Position numbers and translations under genes: made by a program. A stretch of DNA of 5,327 nucleotides from Bacteroidota bacterium (GTDB lineage: Bacteria; Zhuqueibacterota; Zhuqueibacteria; Zhuqueibacterales; Geothermadaptataceae): contig DRLW01000627.1 of NCBI GenBank assembly GCA_011375275.1, positions 1 to 5,327 of the forward strand, read 5' to 3'. This document shows, piece after piece, positions 1 through 5,327 of this stretch. The notes beneath the pieces were generated by a model that was not told the DNA's origin, did not search any database, and worked only from the letters and a program-made list of their open reading frames with translations. Position 1 is the stretch's first letter; every line of letters starts with the position of its first letter.

Positions 1-33
1 CAATTCACGCAACAATGAACACCCAAAACGCGC

Positions 34-37
34 AGGA
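34..37 (+). promoter_or_regulatory. Ribosome-binding site (AGGA) favouring the ATG 48 start of the MscS gene
   Basis: AGGA at 34-37 sits 10 nt before ATG 48. The other in-frame ATG, at 15, has only CAATTCACGCAACA before it inside the window, with no purine-rich core. With the signal peptide that begins at ATG 48, this decides the start. The spacing is slightly long, so confidence is moderate. Confidence 0.55.
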
Positions 38-47
38 CATTCGTACC

Positions 48-1775
48 ATGAAAAGAAAACTCTCCACTATATTCGTATTTTTATTTCTGTGCAACACGCT
101 CGCCGCCCAAACCGAGCCGCAGGCTGCCAGCTCTCCGGCCGCTGTGCGGCAGTATGAACGTTATTTTGCAACCCCGCGCCAGGCGGTGTACAATTTCCTT
201 TACTGGCAGAACAATAATCGCCCTGAAATCGCGGCGGCTGCATTTGGATCAGACCCGGCCCTCGGTGAGAGCGATCGCATCGAACTCGCCCGGCAGCTCA
301 AGCGCATCCTCGACGCGCGCGGACTGTACCTGTCGCTGGAGAGCTATCCCGATGAGCCGGACTACAAAGACCCCCTGACCGAGCAACAGGTTATTTTGCT
401 GCACAAACAGGTGCCGCAGATCATGCTGCAAAAATATGGTTCGATGTGGATGTTTACCCCCGCCAGCATCAAAGCCATACCCGGGCTGTATCGCGAAACA
501 TTCTCGGTCGCTGTCGAATACATCGTCGATCAACTGCCCGATTTTCTGAAAACGCGATTTCTCGGCATCGCGCCCTGGCAGATTGTCGGGTTGTTCGTGC
601 TCATTCTCCTCGGCCTGTTCGTCCGCCGCATCACGGAATTTGTGCTCACCCATTTCAGCCACCGGTTGAGCAAAAAAACCAGCACTCAGTGGGATGAAAA
701 AATACTCGAAGTGATCACGCGGCCCCTGGCGCTTTTTCTCATGGCCGGCACCTGGATGCTGAGCTACAGTAACCTGCAGTTCAGCGTACAGTTCAATCTC
801 TACCTGCGTGGCGTGTTGCTGGTGCTGATGTATTTCAGCGTGGTCTGGCTGGTTTACCGGCTGGTGGATATCCTGGAATTCTATCTCACCGGTCTGACAG
901 CAGCGACGGAGAGCAAGCTCGATGATCAGCTCGTGCCGCTGGTGCGCAAAACCCTGAAAGTTTTCATCGCGATCATGGGCACGATTTTCGTGCTGCAAAA
1001 TCTCGACATCGACGTCGCTTCCCTGCTGACCGGTCTTGGTATCGGCGGTCTGGCCTTTGCCCTCGCCGCCCGCGATACCCTGGCGAATTTTTTCGGCTCG
1101 ATCACCATCTTCCTCGACAAGCCGTTCCACGTCGGTGATTGGATCATCTCAAACAACGTCGAAGGCACGGTAGAAGAGATCGGCTTTCGCTCCACGCGTA
1201 TCCGTACGTTTTACAACTCCCTGGTCAGCGTGCCCAACGCCAAACTCGCCGATGCGGCCATCGATAACATGGGCATGCGGCGCTATCGCCGCATCAAGAC
1301 CGTGCTCGGGCTGACCTATAACACCTCAGCCGAACAGATGCAGGCCTTTGTCGAAGGCGTGCGCGCCATCGTCCAGGCCAATCCGAAAACACGCAAGGAT
1401 TTCTACGAAATCCACTTCAACGACTACGGTGATTTTTCCCTCAACGTGCTGGTCTATGTTTTTCTCGATGTCAAGGACTGGAGTGAGGAGCTGCGCGAGC
1501 GGCACAATATCCTGCTGGAAATTCTCAGGCTGGCGGATGAGATCGGCGTCGAGTTTGCCTTTCCGACGCAAACCCTGCATGTGGACAGTTTCTATGGTGA
1601 GAAGCCGCGACAAGTGGGTAAAAAACTCAGCGAAGAGGAATTGGCAAAGACAGCAGCAGCCTTTGGCCCGAACGGAGAAAAAGCACGGCCATCCGGCCCG
1701 GTGCTCACTCTCAACGGCAAACCGCTGGACTTTGCTCCGCATCCGCCGGCAGGTGTGAAAAGCAAGGGAAGCTGA
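48..1775 (+). CDS. MscS-family mechanosensitive ion channel with N-terminal periplasmic domain
   Basis: This gene encodes a small-conductance mechanosensitive channel subunit, expected to sit in the inner membrane as a homo-oligomer and release solutes on hypo-osmotic shock (family knowledge). I start it at ATG 48 (575 aa): AGGA at 34-37 lies 10 nt upstream, and the protein then begins with a typical signal peptide, MKRK plus a hydrophobic stretch ending near LAAQ (residues 1-20). An upstream in-frame ATG at 15 would add 11 polar residues and has no visible ribosome-binding site. Residues about 25-165 form a soluble, presumably periplasmic domain. Hydrophobic segments follow at about 176-195, 226-243, 251-272 and 302-319. 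The Gly/Ala-rich pore helix is at about 323-350 (LLTGLGIGGLAFALAARDTL). The beta domain, with FHVGDWI and SVPNAKL, covers about 360-409, and the mixed alpha/beta domain runs to about 517. The last 55 or so residues look disordered. At 575 aa it is about twice the size of E. coli MscS. Family assignment is secure; the exact paralogue is not. Confidence 0.93.
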   Translation: MKRKLSTIFVFLFLCNTLAAQTEPQAASSPAAVRQYERYFATPRQAVYNFLYWQNNNRPEIAAAAFGSDPALGESDRIELARQLKRILDARGLYLSLESYPDEPDYKDPLTEQQVILLHKQVPQIMLQKYGSMWMFTPASIKAIPGLYRETFSVAVEYIVDQLPDFLKTRFLGIAPWQIVGLFVLILLGLFVRRITEFVLTHFSHRLSKKTSTQWDEKILEVITRPLALFLMAGTWMLSYSNLQFSVQFNLYLRGVLLVLMYFSVVWLVYRLVDILEFYLTGLTAATESKLDDQLVPLVRKTLKVFIAIMGTIFVLQNLDIDVASLLTGLGIGGLAFALAARDTLANFFGSITIFLDKPFHVGDWIISNNVEGTVEEIGFRSTRIRTFYNSLVSVPNAKLADAAIDNMGMRRYRRIKTVLGLTYNTSAEQMQAFVEGVRAIVQANPKTRKDFYEIHFNDYGDFSLNVLVYVFLDVKDWSEELRERHNILLEILRLADEIGVEFAFPTQTLHVDSFYGEKPRQVGKKLSEEELAKTAAAFGPNGEKARPSGPVLTLNGKPLDFAPHPPAGVKSKGS

Positions 1776-1791
1776 AAAAAGGAAGGCTGGC

Positions 1792-1859
1792 CAGATGCAC
1801 TCAAAATTGCGCCGGCCCGGAAGAACCGGACAAACAGGCTTAAACAGAGAGTGCATCTG
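1792..1859. repeat. Perfect 11-bp inverted repeat enclosing 46 nt, between the MscS and DUF202 genes
   Basis: CAGATGCACTC at 1792-1802 is exactly the reverse complement of GAGTGCATCTG at 1849-1859. The 46-nt interior carries three CCGG tetramers (1812, 1817, 1826). The last two can pair around an AAGAA loop, so the transcript could form a long stem with a small inner stem. The element starts 17 nt after the MscS stop and ends 60 nt before the DUF202 start. There is no T-run after either arm, which argues against a classical intrinsic terminator, and no obvious target-site duplication flanks it. It could be a paired operator, an mRNA structure, or the remnant of a small palindromic element. 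The repeat itself is certain; its function is not. Confidence 0.75.
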
Positions 1860-1887
1860 CCTCGCTATAGACGCGTGGCGAAGAATG

Positions 1888-1893
1888 TATGAT
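1888..1893 (+). promoter_or_regulatory. Possible -10 promoter element (TATGAT) for the DUF202 gene
   Basis: TATGAT at 1888-1893 is one mismatch from TATAAT and is preceded directly by TG. It would start transcription near 1900, about 20 nt before ATG 1920. The expected -35 position (about 1865-1870, CTATAG) does not resemble TTGACA. It is a weak candidate, and the gene could instead be read through from the MscS gene. Confidence 0.2.
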
Positions 1894-1907
1894 TTTTACC
1901 AATCACC

Positions 1908-1913
1908 AAAAGG
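1908..1913 (+). promoter_or_regulatory. Ribosome-binding site (AAAAGG) of the DUF202 gene
   Basis: AAAAGG at 1908-1913 lies 6 nt before ATG 1920, a good distance. A second AGGA at 1915-1918 is too close to the start codon to serve. It supports ATG 1920, which also puts the conserved DUF202 motif at the expected place near the N-terminus. Confidence 0.5.
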
Positions 1914-1919
1914 CAGGAC

Positions 1920-2297
1920 ATGATCAAACGTTACACCGACCATGCCGCGAATGAACGCACATATCTGGCATGGATCAGGACATCTATTTCGATAATGGCG
2001 TTCGGCTTTCTCATAGAAAAATTCGACCTTTTTGTTCAATACCTGGGCAACCGGGTGGGAGATGAAGAACACTTTCAGCCGTCACTTTATGCAGAGCTGT
2101 CCGGGCTTCTGCTCTTCTTCGTCGGCATCCTGATGGTGATTGCCGCAACCGTGAGGTTTTTTACCTATAAAAAACACATCGAATCCGAGCAGATGATACC
2201 TTACAGCGTGAAAAAGACGAACATCATGCTGTCCACTTCGATCATCCTGATCTCTCTGTTTCTGGTCATTTACATGGCGTATAAGGTCATCTTATAA
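1920..2297 (+). CDS. DUF202 / YidH-family small inner-membrane protein
   Basis: This 125-aa protein matches the DUF202 family (E. coli YidH and YidG are members), whose biochemical role is not established. The family signature is plain at residues 7-21, DHAANERTYLAWIRT, leading straight into the first membrane segment (about 18-36). Two more hydrophobic segments follow at about 60-82 (LSGLLLFFVGILMVIAATV) and 103-122 (MLSTSIILISLFLVIYMAY), giving the usual three-helix layout and length. A charged loop (DEEH) separates helices 1 and 2, and a Lys/His/Glu-rich loop separates helices 2 and 3. The gene lies 144 nt after the MscS gene on the same strand. That spacer holds a perfect inverted repeat and a weak promoter, so co-transcription is uncertain. 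Unlike the E. coli yidH-yidG pair, there is only one copy here. Family call secure, function unknown. Confidence 0.9.
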   Translation: MIKRYTDHAANERTYLAWIRTSISIMAFGFLIEKFDLFVQYLGNRVGDEEHFQPSLYAELSGLLLFFVGILMVIAATVRFFTYKKHIESEQMIPYSVKKTNIMLSTSIILISLFLVIYMAYKVIL

Positions 2298-2353
2298 AGA
2301 GAGCGAAGGCACTGCCGCACACAACAGCACGGACACAGATGGCTTCACCCAAC

Positions 2354-2380
2354 CGTTCGTAGTGCACGATTTATCGTGCC
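2354..2380 (+). repeat. REP-like palindromic unit 1 (GTAG plus 7-bp perfect stem)
   Basis: GTAG at 2359-2362 is followed by a perfect inverted repeat, GCACGAT (2364-2370) and ATCGTGC (2373-2379), around a TT centre. A GTAG or GGAG tetranucleotide just 5' of an imperfect palindrome is the hallmark of bacterial REP sequences mobilised by RAYT/TnpA-REP transposases (established knowledge). The flanking CGTTC at 2354-2358 is also shared with the second unit, which begins 32 bp later. No RAYT gene is in the window, so the REP label rests on form alone. Confidence 0.6.
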
Positions 2381-2385
2381 TTTAG

Positions 2386-2412
2386 CGTTTGTAGTGCGCG
2401 ATTCATCGTGCC
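2386..2412 (+). repeat. REP-like palindromic unit 2, tandem copy of unit 1
   Basis: This 27-bp copy lies exactly 32 bp after unit 1 in the same orientation. GTAG is at 2391-2394 and the stem is GCGCGAT (2396-2402) and ATCGTGC (2405-2411) around TC. The two copies differ at three places only (2358/2390, 2366/2398, 2372/2404), and all three are transitions. The stem change turns an A-T pair into a G-T wobble, so the folded RNA would keep all seven pairs. Confidence 0.6.
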
Positions 2413-2441
2413 CATCGCGCAGGCAGGCCAGGACTCCGCGG

Positions 2442-2465
2442 CGCGACAACGCAGGGATTGTCGCG
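2442..2465 (-). terminator. Hairpin with 8-bp perfect stem; possible terminator, no T-run
   Basis: CGCGACAA at 2442-2449 and TTGTCGCG at 2458-2465 are exact reverse complements around an 8-nt loop. Read on the - strand it lies 42 nt beyond the stop of the yjbQ-like gene, a reasonable place for the end of the argS-kinase-yjbQ transcript. It could also stop + strand transcripts from the DUF202 gene. No U-tract follows on either strand, so a standard intrinsic terminator is not shown. It may be another kind of palindromic repeat. Confidence 0.35.
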
Positions 2466-2507
2466 AGAAGGTTTGTGCCAGGAGGCGCGAGATGCTCTGC
2501 AGCCGGA

Positions 2508-2927
2508 TTACTCACCCATAATTTGGACGACGACCTTTCTGCTGCGCGGCCGGTTGTCGAAGTCGATCAGCACGATTTGCTGCCAGGTGCCGAGCATCAG
2601 GTGGCCATCGGCAAAAGGCACGGTCAGGGATGGGCCCAGAAGAGAAGCGCGTACGTGGGAAAATCCGTTGCCATCGCCCCAGGTCGCGTCGTGGTGGTAA
2701 GTTATACCCTGGGGTGCCAGTTTTTCGAACAGCTCGGGCAGGTCTTTTTTCAAACCAGGCTCAAACTCCACCGTGGTGATGCCTGCGGTTGAGCCGGAAA
2801 CGAATACCGTCACGGTTCCGGCGGTCAGGCCCGAGGCGTGGAGATGGGATCTGACGTCATCTGTAATATCGTGGATATCACAGATGCCTTTCGTCGAACG
2901 TTCGATATACTCTGTAATAATTGTCAT
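2508..2927 (-). CDS. yjbQ: YjbQ / UPF0047-family protein (possible secondary thiamine-phosphate synthase activity)
   Basis: This 139-aa cytosolic protein belongs to the YjbQ/UPF0047 family. E. coli YjbQ has weak thiamine-phosphate synthase activity and can replace ThiE when over-expressed; the main physiological role is not known. Conserved stretches in order are SGSTAGITTVE (45-54), YHHD (77-80), GNGFSHVRASLLG (86-98), the VP of LTVPF near 103-104, LGTWQQIVLIDFD (112-124) and the Arg-rich end PRSRKVVVQIMGE. Length is typical for the family. I start at ATG 2927 because GGTGG (2938-2934) lies 6 nt upstream and the protein then begins MTIITEYIE. An in-frame TTG at 2945 would add six residues inside the kinase gene. 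The start is 1 nt past the kinase stop, so translation is probably coupled. The family call is strong; the thiamine role here is inference only. Confidence 0.92.
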   Translation of the reverse strand: MTIITEYIERSTKGICDIHDITDDVRSHLHASGLTAGTVTVFVSGSTAGITTVEFEPGLKKDLPELFEKLAPQGITYHHDATWGDGNGFSHVRASLLGPSLTVPFADGHLMLGTWQQIVLIDFDNRPRSRKVVVQIMGE

Positions 2928-2928
2928 T

Positions 2929-3840
2929 TCAAGCCACCGGATCAAATCGGGTCATCTCGTGGAAAGCGCGGAAGCGGGCGTCGATATCACTGCGTTGCAG
3001 TTTTTGCAGGCGATGCACGGAAAAATCCTCAACCGCATAACTCGCCATGGTACTGCCATAGATCATCGCCTGCCGCAGACTGGTGTCATCAACGCGCTTG
3101 CAGCCGGCGAGAAAGCCCATGAAGCCGCCGGCAAAAGTATCACCGGCACCAGTCGGGTCATGAACTTCTTCCAGGGGAAAAGCCGGTGCATAAAAACGCG
3201 CATCTTCGTGAAACAGAAATGCGCCGTGCTCGCCTTTTTTTATCACCACGATCTTCGGCCCCATGCTCTGAATCGCACGCGTGGCTTTGAGCAGGTTGTG
3301 CTCGCCGGAGAGCTGCATTGCTTCCTCATCGTTGACAAAGATCAAATCGATGCGCTTGAGTACTTTTTTCAAGTCATCGAGGGCGCCATCGATCCAGAAG
3401 TTCATCGTATCCAGAGCGATAAACTCCGGGTTGTGGACCTGATCCAGAACATGCAACTGCAGGGCCGGGGCGATATTGCCGAGAAAAACATAGGGCACAT
3501 CGCAGTAGGCGGCCGGAAGCTCGGGTGAGAAATTTTCAAATACATTCAGGTGGGTAAACAGGGTATCACGCGAATTCATGTTATCATGATAACGCCCGCC
3601 CCAGTGGAACGTTTTGCCATCCATACTGGCCAGCCCCTGCAGATCAACCTTGTGCAGCCGGAGCAACTCGATGTGCTCATCGGGAAAATCCGTACCCACT
3701 GCCCCGACCATGCCGACGCGGGTGAAATAACTGGATGCAATGCTGAAAAAAACCGCCGTGCCACCGAGCACGAGGTCCTTGCGGGCCTTGGGAGTCTCCA
3801 CGGTATCAAAACTCACCGAGCCAACGACGATCAGATTCAT
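2929..3840 (-). CDS. PfkB/ribokinase-family carbohydrate kinase, substrate unknown
   Basis: This 303-aa cytosolic kinase should transfer phosphate from ATP to a hydroxyl of a sugar, nucleoside or related substrate. The C-terminal PfkB signature is clear: DPTGAGDTFAGGF at 228-240 forms the anion hole, and D234 is the expected catalytic base. The N-terminal part shows the family's first strand (NLIVVGSVSFD, 2-12), a GG pair at 26-27, and the glycine-rich VGMVGAVGTDFP (42-53). FVNDEEAMQL (168-177) and VVIKKGEHGAFLF (198-210) are the usual nucleotide-side motifs. The stretch GKTFHWGGRYHDNMN (75-89) recalls a widespread subfamily usually annotated only as sugar kinase. The substrate cannot be read from sequence; adenosine- or ribose-like molecules are possible. 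ATG 3840 is preceded by AGAGGA with a 4-nt spacer. The gene lies 28 nt after argS and 1 nt before the yjbQ-like gene, so it is probably in one operon with both. Confidence 0.92.
   Translation of the reverse strand: MNLIVVGSVSFDTVETPKARKDLVLGGTAVFFSIASSYFTRVGMVGAVGTDFPDEHIELLRLHKVDLQGLASMDGKTFHWGGRYHDNMNSRDTLFTHLNVFENFSPELPAAYCDVPYVFLGNIAPALQLHVLDQVHNPEFIALDTMNFWIDGALDDLKKVLKRIDLIFVNDEEAMQLSGEHNLLKATRAIQSMGPKIVVIKKGEHGAFLFHEDARFYAPAFPLEEVHDPTGAGDTFAGGFMGFLAGCKRVDDTSLRQAMIYGSTMASYAVEDFSVHRLQKLQRSDIDARFRAFHEMTRFDPVA
2934..2938 (-). promoter_or_regulatory. Ribosome-binding site (GGTGG) of the yjbQ-like gene, inside the kinase 3' end
   Basis: On the - strand GGTGG lies 6 nt before ATG 2927 and inside the last codons of the kinase gene, whose TGA ends at 2929. 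This supports ATG 2927 over the TTG at 2945 and makes coupled translation likely. Confidence 0.5.
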
Positions 3841-3844
3841 GAGA

Positions 3845-3850
3845 TCCTCT
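3845..3850 (-). promoter_or_regulatory. Ribosome-binding site (AGAGGA) of the PfkB-family kinase
   Basis: On the - strand AGAGGA sits 4 nt before ATG 3840, within the 28-nt argS-kinase spacer. It is a near-ideal Shine-Dalgarno sequence and supports this start. The spacer is too short for both an independent promoter and a terminator, so kinase transcription probably comes from argS. Confidence 0.6.
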
Positions 3851-3868
3851 GCGTTTGAATTGAGTCCA

Positions 3869-5327
3869 TTACATGCGTTCAGGCGCAGTAATTTTCAGCA
3901 GCCCGAGCGCATTGTGTATCACCGTGCGCGTGGCTTCAACCAGCACCAGCCTGGCGCGGCTGAGGGAACGGTCATCAGAAATAACACGGTGCTTCTGATA
4001 AAAACTGTGAAATGTGCTTGCAAGTTCGATCAGATAAGTCGTCAGATGATGGGGTTCCATGAGCTCGGCAATGCGCCGGATAATTTCCGGATACTCACCC
4101 AGTTTGCGCATCACGGCGAACTCCTCCGGCTCGTTCAGCACTGACAGATCGGCATCAGGCTCCAGCTCAACACCTTTTTCGCGGCCATGCACGATAATGT
4201 TGTATAAACGCGCATGGGCATACTGAACGTAGAACACCGGGTTCTCATCGGTCTGCTTCTTGGCCAGCTCGATATCAAAATCCAATGGCGAGTCGAGTTT
4301 GCGCATGATGAAAAAATAACGTGCTGCGTCAACACCGACTTCGTCGACGATTTCGCGCATTTCGATGATATTGCCCGCGCGCTTGCTCATCTTGACCACT
4401 TCGCCGTCGCGCAGCATATTCACCTGCTGAATGATGCGAACCTGAAAGTTCTCTTTAGCATACCCCAAAGCCTGCAGCGCTGCAGAAACCCGGTCGATAT
4501 ACCCGTGGTGATCAGGGCCCCACAGGTCATATATTTTTTCAAACCCGCGTTCATACTTATCTTTGTGATACGCAATATCGACGAGAAAATACGTGGGTTC
4601 GCCCTCACGAGTGATCAAGACCCGGTCTTTTGCATCACCAAAATCGGTAGATCGAAACCAGACCGCACCTTCCTTTTCATAGGTCAGGCCTTTTTCACGC
4701 AGCACATTCAGCACGTCAAAATGCTTCCCGGCAGCTCGCAAACTGCTCTCCCGGAACCACAGGTCATAGTGTACGCGGTAGGCATCCATGGCCTGGCGGT
4801 GCAGGGCAAGCATCTTGTCGAGAGCGATTTGCGATAGTTTTTCCGCCCGTTCACCGGCATCGAGCTGCATCAGTTCATCGCCCAGCTCTGAGCGTATTTC
4901 TTTTGCCAGGTCGATGATATACTCTCCCTGATACCCATCTTCGGGCACATCCTCTGCATGGCCGCAAAGGGTGGCATAACGGGCAGCGACCGAGGCTCCG
5001 AGCAGGCGAATCTGACGACCGGCATCATTCACATAGTACTCGCGCCAGGCATCAAACCCGGCAAGGTTGAGCACGCTGACCAGCACATCACCCACAGCCG
5101 CCGCGCGTGCGGAAACCACGTTGAGCGGGCCGGTGGGGTTAGCGCTGACGAACTCGATCTGTATTTTCTGCCCTTTACCGAGGTCTATTTCGCCGTACTT
5201 TGCGCCGGAGGCGATGATTTCTGGCAGCAGAGAACGCCAGTAATCCGGCGACAGAGTGACGTTGATAAACCCGGGGCCATCGATGCTGAACTTTTCCACC
5301 AGCTTTCGCGGGTCATCAAATGCAGCG
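3869..5327 (-). CDS. argS: Arginyl-tRNA synthetase, N-terminus cut off by the window edge
   Basis: ArgS charges tRNA-Arg with arginine using ATP, as a class I synthetase in the cytosol. The reading frame is open to the right edge, so the start and probably the first 70-80 residues (N-terminal tRNA-contact domain) lie outside; about 485 codons are present. Counting from the internal GTG at 5299: GPGFINV is at 8-14, SANPTGPL at 52-59, EYYVNDAGRQI at 87-97, WGPDHHGYIDR at 260-270, VVKMSKRAGN at 301-310 (KMSKS loop), and VQYAHARL at 358-365 opens the helical DALR-type anticodon-binding domain. It ends in LKITAPERM, a usual ArgS ending. The HIGH signature, normally HVGH after PTGPL, reads NVVS here (60-63), so both catalytic histidines are missing, although everything around it is intact. 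The frame is clean, so this looks like a true variant and not a pseudogene. It heads the probable argS-kinase-yjbQ operon. Confidence 0.95.
   Translation of the reverse strand, partial: AAFDDPRKLVEKFSIDGPGFINVTLSPDYWRSLLPEIIASGAKYGEIDLGKGQKIQIEFVSANPTGPLNVVSARAAAVGDVLVSVLNLAGFDAWREYYVNDAGRQIRLLGASVAARYATLCGHAEDVPEDGYQGEYIIDLAKEIRSELGDELMQLDAGERAEKLSQIALDKMLALHRQAMDAYRVHYDLWFRESSLRAAGKHFDVLNVLREKGLTYEKEGAVWFRSTDFGDAKDRVLITREGEPTYFLVDIAYHKDKYERGFEKIYDLWGPDHHGYIDRVSAALQALGYAKENFQVRIIQQVNMLRDGEVVKMSKRAGNIIEMREIVDEVGVDAARYFFIMRKLDSPLDFDIELAKKQTDENPVFYVQYAHARLYNIIVHGREKGVELEPDADLSVLNEPEEFAVMRKLGEYPEIIRRIAELMEPHHLTTYLIELASTFHSFYQKHRVISDDRSLSRARLVLVEATRTVIHNALGLLKITAPERM

Larger units (their letters stand above)
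2298..2507. other. Convergent intergenic spacer with REP-like palindromes
   Basis: This 210-nt spacer lies between two genes that converge: DUF202 from the left and yjbQ-like from the right. Its first 56 nt show no structure I can support. From 2354 it holds two tandem REP-like palindromes, and from 2442 a separate hairpin. There is no convincing ORF and no RNA gene. Placement between two 3' ends is typical of REP elements and terminators. Confidence 0.7.

Noticed and set aside
15..47. Upstream ATG at 15 as the start of the MscS gene
   Set aside because: It has no visible ribosome-binding site and would place 11 polar residues before a textbook signal peptide that begins at ATG 48.
249..1130. 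Long open frame (about 290 codons) on the - strand inside the MscS gene
   Set aside because: The + strand frame encodes an unmistakable MscS channel. The antisense translation is compositionally odd (rich in Gln, His and Glu), lacks family motifs, and is the mirror of high-GC codon use.
2376..2792. Open frame on the + strand starting inside the REP-like repeat
   Set aside because: It begins within the palindromic repeats and runs antisense to the yjbQ-like gene; its translation is low-complexity and unlike any family.
2928..2945. TTG start at 2945 for the yjbQ-like gene
   Set aside because: ATG 2927 has a ribosome-binding site at 6 nt, gives the family's usual length and N-terminus, and needs no rare start codon.
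2773..3528. Open frame of about 250 codons on the + strand across the yjbQ and kinase genes
   Set aside because: It lies antisense to two clear conserved families, crosses their junction, and has no recognisable domain.
3580..3593. Perfect 14-bp palindrome GTTATCATGATAAC
   Set aside because: It lies in the kinase coding sequence and encodes conserved residues (YHDNM region). One such palindrome is compatible with chance, and no promoter or second copy is nearby.
4472..4485. Perfect 14-bp palindrome CTGCAGCGCTGCAG
   Set aside because: It is inside argS and encodes the conserved AALQAL segment; repeated Ala/Gln/Leu codons explain the symmetry.
4214..4837. Open frame of about 200 codons on the + strand inside argS
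   Set aside because: It is a shadow of the well-conserved argS coding sequence and has no motifs of its own.
3869..5327. argS as a pseudogene because HIGH is missing
   Set aside because: The frame is uninterrupted, all other motifs including KMSKR and the C-terminal PERM are intact, and the neighbouring residues are strongly conserved.

Overview
The window is an ordinary-looking bacterial chromosome segment of moderate to fairly high GC. It holds five protein-coding genes in two convergent groups and shows no phage, plasmid, CRISPR, rRNA or tRNA sequence. The left half (+ strand) has a long MscS-type mechanosensitive channel gene and then a small DUF202 (YidH-type) membrane protein gene. The right half (- strand) has, in transcription order, a 5'-truncated argS (arginyl-tRNA synthetase), a PfkB/ribokinase-family sugar kinase, and a YjbQ/UPF0047-family gene. 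The last three are closely packed (28 nt and 1 nt gaps), so they probably form one operon whose promoter lies beyond the right edge.

The sequence does not fix the organism. A signal peptide and a probable periplasmic domain on the channel suit a diderm bacterium. The ArgS active-site variant (NVVS where HVGH is usual) and the kinase type remind me of deep-branching groups such as the FCB-related and Calditrichota/KSB1-like phyla. That is a weak impression from memory, not a search result.

Region by region: 1-47 is a short leader with an alternative ATG at 15. 48-1775 is mscS-like. 1776-1919 is a spacer holding a perfect 11-bp inverted repeat around a 46-nt loop, then a weak promoter candidate. 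1920-2297 is DUF202. 2298-2507 is the convergent spacer, with two tandem REP-like palindromes, each preceded by GTAG, and a separate 8-bp-stem hairpin. 2508-2927 is yjbQ-like, 2929-3840 the kinase, 3841-3868 a spacer with the kinase ribosome-binding site, and 3869 to the right edge is argS.

The two + strand genes encode inner-membrane proteins; the channel relieves osmotic stress and the DUF202 role is unknown. The - strand set joins translation (ArgS), phosphorylation of an unknown metabolite (PfkB) and a small YjbQ enzyme. I see no clearly new defence or mobile system. The items most worth checking are the missing histidines of the ArgS HIGH motif, the REP-like pair, the inverted repeat before DUF202, and the kinase-yjbQ coupling.
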